Of a stretch of 24,904 nt of DNA, positions 1-6,449 are shown piece after piece. The notes beneath the pieces were generated by a model that did not search any database, had not been told where the DNA came from, and was given only the letters and a program-made list of their open reading frames with translations. Position 1 is the first letter of the stretch, and the number at the start of each line of letters is the position of its first letter. This DNA comes from Fluviibacter sp039805865 (lineage in GTDB: Bacteria > Pseudomonadota > Gammaproteobacteria > Burkholderiales > Rhodocyclaceae), in the NCBI GenBank assembly GCA_039805865.1, contig JBDLTI010000025.1, positions 1 to 24,904 on the forward strand, in the 5' to 3' direction. Made by a program: the position numbers and the translations under genes.

Positions 1-12
1 TCGGAGTCAACC

Positions 13-510
13 ATGACGAATGACCTATTGAGTTTTCACCGCACCTACAGCCTGCGTAAAGACGCCTTTGGCAATCTGGATCTGGTCTGGTCTGATGGTG
101 AAGTCGTCGAACGCATCACGCCGGTGCGGGCTTTTCCATTTTCAGACCCGGACAATGGCTTCTCGTTGGTGGACTCAGAAAGCCACGAAGTCGTTTGGCT
201 CAACTCCATTAACGATCTCAACGCTGAAAATCGGGTATTGGTTGATCAAGTGCTGGCTACCCGTGAATTCATGCCGGTGATCACCCGTATCGAGAGTGTT
301 TCTTCGTTCAACACGCCCAGTACCTGGCAGATAGAAACGGCGCAGGGCAAGACGCAGCTGGTGCTCAAAGGCGAAGAACATATCCGCCGTATTAACGGCA
401 TGGGTGGCAACCACCTGTTGATCTCGGACAACCACGGCATTCAGTTCCTGATTAAAGACGTGAGTCAGCTGGATAAGCACAGTCGCCGGCTGCTGGATCG
501 CTTCCTCTGA
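13..510 (+). CDS. DUF1854 family protein, cyanophycin-cluster type
   Basis: This is a 165-residue soluble protein with no signal peptide or membrane segment. Its composition and pattern (LDLVWSDG near residue 22, then the RAFPFSDPDNGFSLVD stretch, ending LDKHSRRLLDRFL) match what I know as DUF1854. In betaproteobacteria that family is usually encoded next to an ABC-type exporter and cyanophycin synthetase genes. Its biochemical role is not established, so no function is assigned. A GGAG at 3-6 gives a good ribosome site for the ATG at 13. The gene enters from the left edge of the window, so its upstream partners cannot be seen. It ends 9 bp before the next gene, consistent with cotranscription. 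Family assignment is from memory of the sequence pattern. Confidence 0.75.
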   Translation: MTNDLLSFHRTYSLRKDAFGNLDLVWSDGEVVERITPVRAFPFSDPDNGFSLVDSESHEVVWLNSINDLNAENRVLVDQVLATREFMPVITRIESVSSFNTPSTWQIETAQGKTQLVLKGEEHIRRINGMGGNHLLISDNHGIQFLIKDVSQLDKHSRRLLDRFL

Positions 511-519
511 TTTGATCCT

Positions 520-855
520 GTGAGTACTGAATCGCCCTGCATGAACTGTGGCGCCTGCTGCGCCATGTATCGCGTATCGTTCTATTGGGCAGAGGCCAAC
601 GATGCGCCCAGCGGCTGGATACCTGTTGAGACCACAGAACAACTCACGCCAACCATGCGCTATATGCGCGGCACAAGCAGCAAAACCCCGCGCTGCGAAC
701 AGCTCAAAGGCGAAATCCCCGGGGCACTCTGCGGCATTTACGAAAACCGGCCTTCGGTCTGCAGAGAGCTAGAGCCGTATGACGCTAACGGCCACCCCAC
801 AGATCAGTGCGCGCGGGCAAGAGCGGCACATGGGTTGCCAGTGTTGATTGGATAG
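520..855 (+). CDS. YkgJ-family cysteine cluster protein (putative Zn/Fe chelating)
   Basis: The protein has 111 residues and starts at GTG 520. It carries the cysteine pattern of the YkgJ/UPF0153 family: CMNCGACC at residues 7-14, a lone Cys in PRCEQL, CGIYENRPSVCREL in the middle, and a last Cys in DQCARARAAHG. The family is thought to bind zinc or an iron-sulfur cluster; no reaction is established. The GTG start is preferred because the next in-frame ATG (541) would remove the first cysteine of the motif, although the ribosome site before the GTG is weak. It follows the DUF1854 gene by 9 bp and is closed by a hairpin terminator at 864. Confidence 0.8.
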   Translation: MSTESPCMNCGACCAMYRVSFYWAEANDAPSGWIPVETTEQLTPTMRYMRGTSSKTPRCEQLKGEIPGALCGIYENRPSVCRELEPYDANGHPTDQCARARAAHGLPVLIG

Positions 856-863
856 AGATAGGG

Positions 864-885
864 TCTCGCCTGCGAGAGCTTTTTT
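864..885 (+). terminator. Rho-independent terminator after the YkgJ-family gene
   Basis: A short stem TCTCG/CGAGA around loop CCTG is followed by GC and a run of six T. The stem is only 5 bp, so the terminator is probably modest. It separates the first two genes from the fcc promoter. Confidence 0.6.
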
Positions 886-932
886 AGCTGACATGCTGTT
901 GACGTATTGTTGTTATCTTTTTGCGCCGCAGA

Positions 933-960
933 TTGACAATGTGTAATTAGTTGCTCTAAT
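933..960 (+). promoter_or_regulatory. Sigma70-like promoter of fccAB
   Basis: A perfect -35 box TTGACA (933-938) and a -10 box TCTAAT (955-960, five of six matches) are separated by 16 bp. They lie 35 bp upstream of the fccA start and downstream of a terminator, as expected for the promoter of a sulfide-oxidation unit. No operator was recognised. Confidence 0.6.
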
Positions 961-994
961 GGAAACCCACTCCCTTTCAGAGCAAGGTGGTTAT

Positions 995-1306
995 ATGAAA
1001 AAAAACAAGCTGATAATCGGCATAATCTTTGTCAGTTCAGCATGGTCGCTGTCTGTCCATGCAGCCCCTGAAAAGAAAACGTTATATTTTGCGTCTGACT
1101 GTGCCAACTGTCATGGAACTGATGGTCGTTCTGTGACGGAAATTATGCCTAGTATTGCTGGCCAAGATCGTCAAACCTTGCTGGATTCGTTGCGTGCCTA
1201 TAAGTCTAAAGAGCGTGGCGGAACGATTATGCCCCAGCTGATGCAGGGGTATAACGATAGCGAGCTGGAACAGCTGGCAACCTATTTTTCAACCCAGAAG
1301 AAGTAG
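995..1306 (+). CDS. fccA: Cytochrome c subunit of flavocytochrome c sulfide dehydrogenase
   Basis: This is a small exported c-type cytochrome of 103 residues. A Sec signal peptide (MKKNK, a hydrophobic stretch, VHA) is probably cleaved after residue 23. One haem site, CANCH, lies at residues 36-40, and a methionine-rich segment near the C terminus (TIMPQLMQG) can supply the axial ligand. The neighbour fccB defines it as the electron-accepting subunit of periplasmic sulfide:cytochrome c oxidoreductase (EC 1.8.2.3). It has a single haem, unlike the dihaem subunit of Allochromatium vinosum. The ATG at 995 is chosen over an in-frame upstream ATG (959) because AAGGTGG sits just before it and the signal peptide starts there. 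FccB follows after only 9 bp. Confidence 0.85.
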   Translation: MKKNKLIIGIIFVSSAWSLSVHAAPEKKTLYFASDCANCHGTDGRSVTEIMPSIAGQDRQTLLDSLRAYKSKERGGTIMPQLMQGYNDSELEQLATYFSTQKK

Positions 1307-1315
1307 GAGATCATG

Positions 1316-2605
1316 ATGAAACATCCAATGGATCCCGTTCGTCGTCGCCTGCTTCAGGCGCTTGGTGTCTCAACGAGCGCCGCACTGATTCCCGGCGTGG
1401 CCTTGGCGGCTAAAAAGCCATCGCAGGGCAAGGTAGTCATCATTGGTGGTGGTTTCGGTGGTGCCACCGCTGCTAAGTATCTGCGTAAGTGGAGTAACAA
1501 TGGCATTGACGTGACGCTCATCGAGCGTACGCCCAACTACGTATCCTGCCCGATGTCGAATGAAGTGCTTGGGGGCAATCGGGAGTACAGCACCCTTGTA
1601 CAGAGCTATGATGCGCTCAAGAAAAAATGGGGCGTTAATGTTGTGACCGCTGAAGTCGTTGATGTGGATACGACAGCTCGTATAGTGAAAACGAACCAAG
1701 GCAAAAGCTATAACTACGATCGACTCGTCGTAGCGCCTGGCCTAGATTTGATGTTTGATGAGATCAAGGGCTATGACAGCGAAGCACAGAAAACTGTGCT
1801 GCATGCTTGGAAGGCGGGCCCTCAGACACTTGCGTTACGCAAGCAACTGGAGGAAATGAAAAACGGTGGCACCTACATCATCTCCGTGCCTAAGTCACCC
1901 TATCGTTGCCCACCTGGCCCCTACGAGCGTGCCTGTCAGGTAGCTTACTACTTCAAAACCCACAAGCCGGCTTCCAAGGTGCTGATTCTTGATGCGAACG
2001 AAACGGTGCAGTCGAAGCCCAAGCTCTTCATGGCCGCATGGAAAGACTATTATCCCGATATCGTGGAATATCGGCCTAATTGGGGTGTGGGTGAAATCGA
2101 CGCGCAGAACAAAGTCGTCACTAGTGAGCTAGGGGATACGGTCAAGGGCGATGTACTCAACATTCTGCCGCCTATGCGGGGTGGAGAGATTGCCCGTAAG
2201 ATGGGTTTACTCAACATCAACAAGGTTTGGGCTGGTATCGACTGGACCTCGATGGAGTCCACCGCGATCCCAAATGTTCATGTTATCGGCGATGCCGTGT
2301 TTGCCGCACCATTAATGCCAAAATCTGGCCATATGGCCAACCAGCATGGCAAAGCAGTGGCTGCGGCACTTGTGGAAATATTCGCGGGGCGGACGCCTGA
2401 ACCAATTCTAATGGCTAACACATGCTATTCCATGCTGGATAACAAGCATGGCGTTCATGTGGCCTCAGTGCACCGTTACAACCCTGAGCTTAAAGCACCA
2501 ACCGTGGTTACGGGCTCTGGAGGCACGTCAATGGAAGCCAACCTTATTGAAGGTCGTTACACTCAGGGATGGGCTTTATCGATCTGGGCTGACACCTTTG
2601 CCTAA
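1316..2605 (+). CDS. fccB: Flavoprotein subunit of flavocytochrome c sulfide dehydrogenase
   Basis: This 429-residue FAD protein oxidises sulfide in the periplasm and passes electrons to FccA. A twin-arginine signal (RRRLLQALG near residue 9, then ALIPGVALA) is followed by the Rossmann motif VVIIGGGFGG at 40-49. Cys78 in VSCPMSNEVLGG fits the cysteine that binds FAD covalently. Cys198 and Cys370 (NTCYSML) fit the redox disulfide pair known from A. vinosum FCSD; Cys207 is an additional cysteine. Two ATGs (1313, 1316) are possible; the second has the better spacing from AGGAG (1305-1309). The length matches the family. Export by Tat fits a cofactor loaded in the cytoplasm. The unit ends at a strong terminator. 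Confidence 0.92.
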   Translation: MKHPMDPVRRRLLQALGVSTSAALIPGVALAAKKPSQGKVVIIGGGFGGATAAKYLRKWSNNGIDVTLIERTPNYVSCPMSNEVLGGNREYSTLVQSYDALKKKWGVNVVTAEVVDVDTTARIVKTNQGKSYNYDRLVVAPGLDLMFDEIKGYDSEAQKTVLHAWKAGPQTLALRKQLEEMKNGGTYIISVPKSPYRCPPGPYERACQVAYYFKTHKPASKVLILDANETVQSKPKLFMAAWKDYYPDIVEYRPNWGVGEIDAQNKVVTSELGDTVKGDVLNILPPMRGGEIARKMGLLNINKVWAGIDWTSMESTAIPNVHVIGDAVFAAPLMPKSGHMANQHGKAVAAALVEIFAGRTPEPILMANTCYSMLDNKHGVHVASVHRYNPELKAPTVVTGSGGTSMEANLIEGRYTQGWALSIWADTFA

Positions 2606-2619
2606 ATCAGTTGTAAACG

Positions 2620-2655
2620 CCCCCATCGTGAGCGATCCTTGCGATGGGGGTTTTT
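2620..2655 (+). terminator. Rho-independent terminator of fccAB
   Basis: A perfect 9-bp stem CCCCCATCG (2620-2628) / CGATGGGGG (2642-2650) is followed by five T. It lies 14 bp after the fccB stop codon. Confidence 0.9.
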
Positions 2656-2698
2656 GTTATGATGACTTCGGGTTTCAGAAATTTTTAGAGTCCGGGTC

Positions 2699-3667
2699 AT
2701 GAAAAAAACACTGCTCGCTTTGTTGTATGCCGTTAGTTTAATTGTCTTCACGGGTGTGAACGGGTCGGCATTGGCGGAAGAAGCTTCGGGCGGGGTGCCG
2801 GCGATGCAGGTCAAACAGGTCGCCCCTAACAGTTACTATGTGCAGGGTCTGGCCGAGCTGGGTTCATCAGCGAACCAGAACTTCATTTCCAACGCCGGTT
2901 TTGTCATTACGCCGGCCGGCGTGGTGGTGATTGATGCGCTCGGTTCACCGGAACTGGCACGGCGGCTAATAGCCCAGATCCGCAAGATCACCGATAAGCC
3001 GTTGAATACAGTGATTGTGACGCATTACCATGCGGACCATGTCTATGGCTTGCAGGTCTTTAAAGAGGCGGGCGCTCGTATTGTGGCGCATGAAGCTTCC
3101 GGTGAGTATCTGAACTCGGATACGGCGCGTTTGCGCCTGGATGCTTCGCGGCAAGAGCTTTTCCCCTGGGTCGACGAGCATACCAAGCTCCTACCACCCG
3201 ACGAGCCGATTAAGGGCGCAAAAAAACTGGTAGTTGGCGGCGTAGATTTTGAGTTGATCCCAGTGGGTCCATCCCATACGCCGGATGACTTGGTGGTCTG
3301 GCTGCCTCAATCCATGGTGTTGTTTGCTGGGGATCTGGTGTTTCGCAACCGCATTCCCTTCGTGGGGCAGGCCGACAGCCGTCAGTGGATTGAGTCGCTC
3401 AATACGCTGCTCAAGTTCCCTGCCAAAGTGATGGTGCCCGGTCATGGCCCGGCATCCACAAACCCCAAGCAGGATATGTCGCTGACGCGGGATTATCTGG
3501 TGTTCCTGCGACAAACCATGGGTAAAGGGGCGGCAGAGCTGGTGCCTTTCGATGAGGTTTATAAAAATACAGACTGGAGCCGTTTCAACAAGGTCCCGAT
3601 GTTCCAGTATGCCAACCGGATGAATGCCTATAACACCTATCTGCTGATGGAGCGGGAAGGGCAGTAG
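2699..3667 (+). CDS. Exported metallo-beta-lactamase-fold hydrolase
   Basis: The 322-residue protein starts with a Sec signal peptide (MKKTLLALL to GSALA, about residue 26). It carries the full MBL metal-binding set: THYHADH at 108-114 (His109, His111, Asp113, His114), His193 in GPSHTPDD, Asp212 in FAGDLVF and His249 in PGHGP, so two metals can be bound. The overall pattern resembles SoxH-like and quinoprotein-relay zinc metallohydrolases, which are often encoded beside periplasmic sulfur or alcohol oxidation genes. The substrate cannot be read from sequence. It follows fccAB on the same strand but beyond a terminator, and I see no convincing promoter in the short gap. Its 3' terminator was shared with ssrA before the element inserted. 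Confidence 0.8.
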   Translation: MKKTLLALLYAVSLIVFTGVNGSALAEEASGGVPAMQVKQVAPNSYYVQGLAELGSSANQNFISNAGFVITPAGVVVIDALGSPELARRLIAQIRKITDKPLNTVIVTHYHADHVYGLQVFKEAGARIVAHEASGEYLNSDTARLRLDASRQELFPWVDEHTKLLPPDEPIKGAKKLVVGGVDFELIPVGPSHTPDDLVVWLPQSMVLFAGDLVFRNRIPFVGQADSRQWIESLNTLLKFPAKVMVPGHGPASTNPKQDMSLTRDYLVFLRQTMGKGAAELVPFDEVYKNTDWSRFNKVPMFQYANRMNAYNTYLLMEREGQ

Positions 3668-3694
3668 TCACTGAACGATAGGTGCCAGAATAGA

Positions 3695-3725
3695 AAAAGC
3701 CTGACCGGGTTAGGGTCAGGCTTTT
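3695..3725. terminator. Bidirectional terminator, ancestral ssrA terminator
   Basis: A perfect 12-bp stem AAAAGCCTGACC (3695-3706) / GGTCAGGCTTTT (3714-3725) has A and T tracts on both sides, so it can work on either strand. On the plus strand it ends the MBL-hydrolase gene. On the minus strand it begins 4 bp beyond the 15-bp ssrA repeat at 3729, so before the island inserted it would have directly followed the tmRNA 3' end. Confidence 0.85.
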
Positions 3726-3728
3726 GTT

Positions 3729-3743
3729 TTGGTGGAGCCGGCG
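3729..3743. repeat. attL core: remote copy of the ssrA 3' end
   Basis: TTGGTGGAGCCGGCG is identical to 8834-8848. Read on the minus strand it is the acceptor end of tmRNA, CGCCGGCTCCACCA, plus one base. Identity stops on both sides, which defines the crossover segment. Confidence 0.9.
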
Positions 3744-3805
3744 TCTACCGAATGTGCCAACCAAACCCAATATGGGCTTGAATATTGCATTTTGTTGGTG
3801 TTCCG

Positions 3806-3824
3806 ATACCGTAAAAAATACCGT
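3806..3824. repeat. ATACCGT direct repeats near attL, likely integrase arm sites
   Basis: There are two ATACCGT copies at 3806-3812 and 3818-3824, 12 bp apart, about 63 bp inside the attL core. The same heptamer is clustered near attR (8674-8729). Shared short repeats inside both ends of an element are typical of arm-type binding sites of tyrosine integrases; binding is inferred. Confidence 0.6.
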
Positions 3825-3869
3825 ATTTTGTAGCTCCCTATATGGGTTTTTATGGGCTAGGATTTAACA

Positions 3870-4091
3870 ATGAAAGTTCGGGAATGCCTCGCCCTAATTC
3901 GTGCAGAGCCTACAACTGTTAAGTACGAAACCCGTCTGCGGGCGCTGCAAGCCCTGCTTAATGCCGACAAGCTGCACCACCTAACCGATAGAGAACGGCG
4001 GGAGCTAGACAAGAGCATCAAGTGGGGCGAAATAACCCCCAAGGGCTTTCAGCGGCTACCGATAGACGAAGACCCAATTACGGGGTATTAG
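3870..4091 (+). CDS. Unrecognised 73-residue element protein
   Basis: I do not recognise this small charged protein. It has no cysteines beyond one near the N terminus, no signal peptide and no membrane segment, and it looks mostly helical (REcLALIRAEP, LRALQALLNAD, LTDRERRELDKS). AGGA at 3859-3862, 7 bp before the ATG, supports translation. It is the first gene inside attL and reads toward the zinc-ribbon gene 21 bp downstream, so the two probably form one unit transcribed against the rest of the element. This end of a small integrative element is a usual place for accessory cargo. Confidence 0.6.
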   Translation: MKVRECLALIRAEPTTVKYETRLRALQALLNADKLHHLTDRERRELDKSIKWGEITPKGFQRLPIDEDPITGY

Positions 4092-4112
4092 TCTCACCCA
4101 CGGAGGAATAAC

Positions 4113-4520
4113 ATGACCCGCAAATACATATGCCCCTCATGTGGTGAAAAGGAGGGCGTACCTATCATGTACGGCTATCCAATCCATACAGCTATTGAAG
4201 CCTCAGAACGGGGAGAGGTTGCTTTGGGTGGCTGCTGCATCGGTGATAACGACCCTGAGCGCCGTTGCCTGAAATGTGAGCATGAGTGGCGCATTGAACC
4301 GCGCAAGTACGTTTGCCCCGCCTGTGGCGAAAAGGCGGGCATCGGTCTCCGTGATGGTTTTCCGTCCGGCGGTGGATTGGACGCATTGAAAACAATGGCC
4401 GACCGATTCGGTATGGGGTTCATGCCTCAAAGAGAATCGGATAGGTTGTGCATCAAGTGCGGTAATGAGTGGCAGATCAATCACCGGATTACCGACCCGC
4501 TCGCCATACCCAAAGAGTGA
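4113..4520 (+). CDS. Tandem zinc-ribbon protein, function unknown
   Basis: The protein has 135 residues and contains two copies of a zinc-ribbon plan. Copy one has CPSC (7-10) paired with CLKC (52-55) and then EHEW. Copy two has CPAC (68-71) paired with CIKC (113-116) and then GNEW. In each half the first knuckle is followed by GEK and a Gly-rich loop, so the gene looks like an internal duplication. Adjacent cysteines Cys41-Cys42 lie only in the first half. The sequence is soluble, with no catalytic domain. A strong ribosome site GGAGGA (4102-4107) precedes the ATG. Such ribbons usually bind nucleic acid or proteins; the actual role is unknown. The gene ends at the start of the CG-block repeat array. 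Confidence 0.75.
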   Translation: MTRKYICPSCGEKEGVPIMYGYPIHTAIEASERGEVALGGCCIGDNDPERRCLKCEHEWRIEPRKYVCPACGEKAGIGLRDGFPSGGGLDALKTMADRFGMGFMPQRESDRLCIKCGNEWQINHRITDPLAIPKE

Positions 4521-4525
4521 ACCCT

Positions 4526-4783
4526 TCGCGCGCGTGCGCGTATTGGTAGGGAAATTCGGGGCAAAACCTTACGGCATAGGGCTTTGACGAGTGAAAAATT
4601 ACAGTCTCCCTCGCGCGCGCGCGTACTGTTCTCGAAATTCGGGATTAGCCTGTCCGTTAGCCTCGCGCGGGCGCGCGTATTGGTGCGAAAATTCGGGTTG
4701 TAGGTGTCATAGCGGTTCGCGCCCGCGTGTTGTAATTGTTCAGAAATACGGGCGCGCGCGTAGTCATTGGGACAAAATACCGG
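4526..4783. repeat. Array of five CG-block plus AAATTCGGG-box units
   Basis: The intergenic stretch 4521-4885 between convergent genes holds no credible gene. It contains five units of 32-36 bp at 4526-4560, 4611-4643, 4663-4697, 4717-4752 and 4752-4783. Each begins with an almost purely alternating C/G block (for example 4612-4623 is CGCGCGCGCGCG), continues with TATTGGT or a variant, and ends with a box AAATTCGGG, drifting to AAATACGGG and AAATACCGG in the last two. Unit starts are 85, 52, 54 and 36 bp apart. The blocks are self-complementary and prone to unusual DNA structure. Candidate roles are an origin, a packaging or partition site, or a protein-binding array. The remaining 4784-4885 has only a spaced CCATTAG/CTAATGG inverted pair. 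Confidence 0.8.
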
Positions 4784-4885
4784 TCAGTTAAATCATTCGA
4801 CCCATTAGACCACCACGCAAACTCCGGCTGAGGCGTTTTCTGTTCTACGGCTAATGGATGGCATCACCGAACAATGAAGAACGCC

Positions 4886-5647
4886 TTACGCAGCCAATGA
4901 ACTTGGCTTTGCCGTCTTGGGTGGCTTGTGAGCAAAAGGCGGTGCAATCGTAGGCCGATAGTTCAGGACTAGACCACGCAGACTAGAACGGCGACTTGCT
5001 TTTAATTCGGCGACAACCTGTTCGCGTTGTTGTTCGACCCGTGATCGTGACCCTATTTGCTGACCTTGTGCTTTGTCTTCTTCGCAACACCCTGAGATGG
5101 TAACTTCTAGATGGTGTCCGGGAGACGGTGCAGAGCAATCATTAAAACCGCCCCGAATAGCACCGGGAGACGGTGCAGAGAAGCCTTTGGCTACACCGGG
5201 AGACGGTGCAATAGAAACGGTCTTTGCACCGGGAGACGGGATAAGCGATTTGTTTTCTTTGTAAGCACTTCGGAGAAACCCGGCTTCGGCTCCGTAGTCA
5301 TATCCGCTAAGTTTATCTAGCATATGCCACGTTATCGCGTACCAACTCGCCTTGTTTGGCCGCTGCCCTTTGACGGTTTCATAGATGAAGCCCGAATCAA
5401 GTAGTTTGTTTTTAGCCCTTGTAATCACATCGTTACTATTCCAACCACGGGGTTCAAGATATTCTCGGCTGCATAACAACCTTCCGTTATTGTCTCCACG
5501 GTACTGCCTAGCAATCTCAATGAGTAGTGCTTTGGCCGGATGGCTTAGCTTCTTAAATGCAGGTGAATCAATAACCGCAGTTGGTAACGCTATAAATGAA
5601 CCGTGGTCACGTTTTGATTTGCTAGAAATTGGCTTTTTACGACTCAT
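4886..5647 (-). CDS. Putative replication initiator with winged-helix N-terminal domain
   Basis: The protein has 253 residues. The N-terminal part (about 15-115, including FIALPTAVIDSP, KLSHPAKALLIEIARQY, GRLLCSREYL and NKLLDSGFIYETV) reads as a winged-helix DNA-binding domain of the plasmid or phage replication-initiator type. The middle (about 136-178) repeats the motif APSPG four times, and the underlying DNA is four near-identical palindromic repeats. The C-terminal part is basic and low in order. The plan resembles lambda O, where iterons lie inside the initiator gene. Similar HTH proteins with repeated Pro-His-Gly or Pro-Gly motifs occur in proteobacterial islands, from memory. GGAGG lies 7 bp before the ATG. 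It is the last gene of the alpA cluster, 2 bp after the HTH gene. Replication function is inferred. Confidence 0.65.
   Translation of the reverse strand: MSRKKPISSKSKRDHGSFIALPTAVIDSPAFKKLSHPAKALLIEIARQYRGDNNGRLLCSREYLEPRGWNSNDVITRAKNKLLDSGFIYETVKGQRPNKASWYAITWHMLDKLSGYDYGAEAGFLRSAYKENKSLIPSPGAKTVSIAPSPGVAKGFSAPSPGAIRGGFNDCSAPSPGHHLEVTISGCCEEDKAQGQQIGSRSRVEQQREQVVAELKASRRSSLRGLVLNYRPTIAPPFAHKPPKTAKPSSLAA
5116..5240. repeat. Four iteron-like palindromic repeats inside the rep gene
   Basis: Copies start at 5116, 5161, 5194 and 5227. The two best are CACCGGGAGACGGTGCA (5161-5177 and 5194-5210). The outer copies differ at one end: 5116 begins GTCCGGG, and 5227 ends ACGGGATA. Each full copy is an inverted repeat CACCG-GGAGA-CGGTG. 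Spacing is 45, 33 and 33 bp, about three helical turns for the last two. The conservation at DNA level is greater than the APSPG protein repeat requires, which points to selection on the DNA as an initiator-binding array. Confidence 0.75.
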
Positions 5648-5649
5648 GC

Positions 5650-5976
5650 TTAGGCCTCCAATACATACAGCGCAACGCGGTGAGCCTTCCCGCTATCGGT
5701 TGCCTGTTTAACCCAATGGGTCGTGATTCGCTTACCCATACGGCGCAATTCCATTATTCGGGGAGCGGGTGACATCACATCCAAGTACTTACGCATTTCG
5801 ATGGTGGTGATAGCGCCATGAGTACGCAGCGCGTCCAAAATGCGTTCGCGTTGGTTCTGTGCTGAATTACCGCGATGATTGCGGGCGATAGAAGTTAGTG
5901 ATTCGGCGGTGGCGTGAGATGGGGTTTCGCGTACAACAAGCCCTGACCCCTTCGTTTTACGGTTGTGGCTTTTCAT
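5650..5976 (-). CDS. Helix-turn-helix domain protein
   Basis: A 108-residue protein. The N-terminal 40 residues are polar and probably disordered. The C-terminal half (RERILDALRTHGAITTIEMRKYL, then APRIMELRRMGKRITTHWV) has the pattern of a small winged-helix domain common in phage and genomic-island proteins, in which a strand pair RITTHWV and VALYVLEA forms the wing. It probably binds DNA as a regulator or replication accessory. Its start overlaps the stop of the upstream gene by ATGA, and GAGGG inside that gene serves as ribosome site, so translation is coupled. The rep gene follows 2 bp downstream. Confidence 0.65.
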   Translation of the reverse strand: MKSHNRKTKGSGLVVRETPSHATAESLTSIARNHRGNSAQNQRERILDALRTHGAITTIEMRKYLDVMSPAPRIMELRRMGKRITTHWVKQATDSGKAHRVALYVLEA

Positions 5977-6236
5977 TTCGCACCCTCGCCTAGGCCAACA
6001 TATGCTCCTGCCGTTCTAAATCGCTTAGCCTGAGTTACGGCCACCTTCGCGCCGCCTCCGGTGTTGTAACACCACCCGCTTTCACGATTTATCGAACCAA
6101 ACTCACTCCGTAGTGTTTCATCTAACGTGAAGGCGTCTGCCATCAAACGTTCAGTTGATGTATCGCGATCAGCAACTCGCTGCTTATGCAGCTCAGCACG
6201 CAATGTGCGGCGGCGTATATTGAATTGGACGTTCAT
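5973..6236 (-). CDS. Unrecognised 87-residue element protein
   Basis: I do not recognise this protein. It is basic at the N terminus (NIRRRTLRAELHKQRVADRD), acidic in the middle (FTLDETLRSEFG), and ends with a Gly-rich segment containing one Cys (GWCYNTGGGAKVAV). There is no signal peptide or membrane segment. It begins 6 bp after the alpA stop and overlaps the HTH gene by 4 bp, so it belongs to the alpA-rep unit. Its only visible ribosome site is weak, which suggests coupling to alpA translation. Confidence 0.55.
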   Translation of the reverse strand: MNVQFNIRRRTLRAELHKQRVADRDTSTERLMADAFTLDETLRSEFGSINRESGWCYNTGGGAKVAVTQAKRFRTAGAYVGLGEGAK

Positions 6237-6242
6237 GGCCGA

Positions 6243-6449
6243 TTAAGCCTTTTCAATCAGATTTCTGATGTCTTCGGCACGCCATGCCGTAACCCTGCTA
6301 GATAGCTTCACAGGTTTTGGAAATTTTCCGGTTCTGACGCCATCCCACCAACATGACTTGCTTACAGGGATGATTGGGGCAGTTCCGCGCTTTTTATCTC
6401 CTAAGATTTGAGGTAGTCGGAGAAAGCCGGTTTCAGGTAGTTGTTTCAT
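6243..6449 (-). CDS. alpA: AlpA-family excisionase/transcription regulator
   Basis: The 68-residue protein has the AlpA pattern: GFLRLPQILG, then IPVSKSCWWDGVRTGKFPKPVKL, then TAWRAEDIRNLIE. This is a MerR-like HTH domain in which the KSCWW helix and FPKPVKL turn contact DNA. AlpA proteins activate integrase or late satellite genes and help excision in P4-like and cryptic elements. Here it heads the gene cluster leading to rep. An 8-bp inverted repeat abuts the start codon (6450-6488) and may control its expression. No good Shine-Dalgarno sequence is seen before the ATG at 6449, which makes translational control through that hairpin plausible. Confidence 0.85.
   Translation of the reverse strand: MKQLPETGFLRLPQILGDKKRGTAPIIPVSKSCWWDGVRTGKFPKPVKLSSRVTAWRAEDIRNLIEKA

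Noticed and set aside
4591..4791. Open frame of 66 codons over the CG-block array
   Set aside because: It is formed by the repeat units themselves (repeated Ser-Arg-Ala-type residues), starts without a ribosome site and has no protein-like pattern.
5116..5240. CRISPR array
   Set aside because: The repeats are 15-17 bp with 16-28 bp gaps, lie in frame inside a coding gene and have no cas genes nearby.
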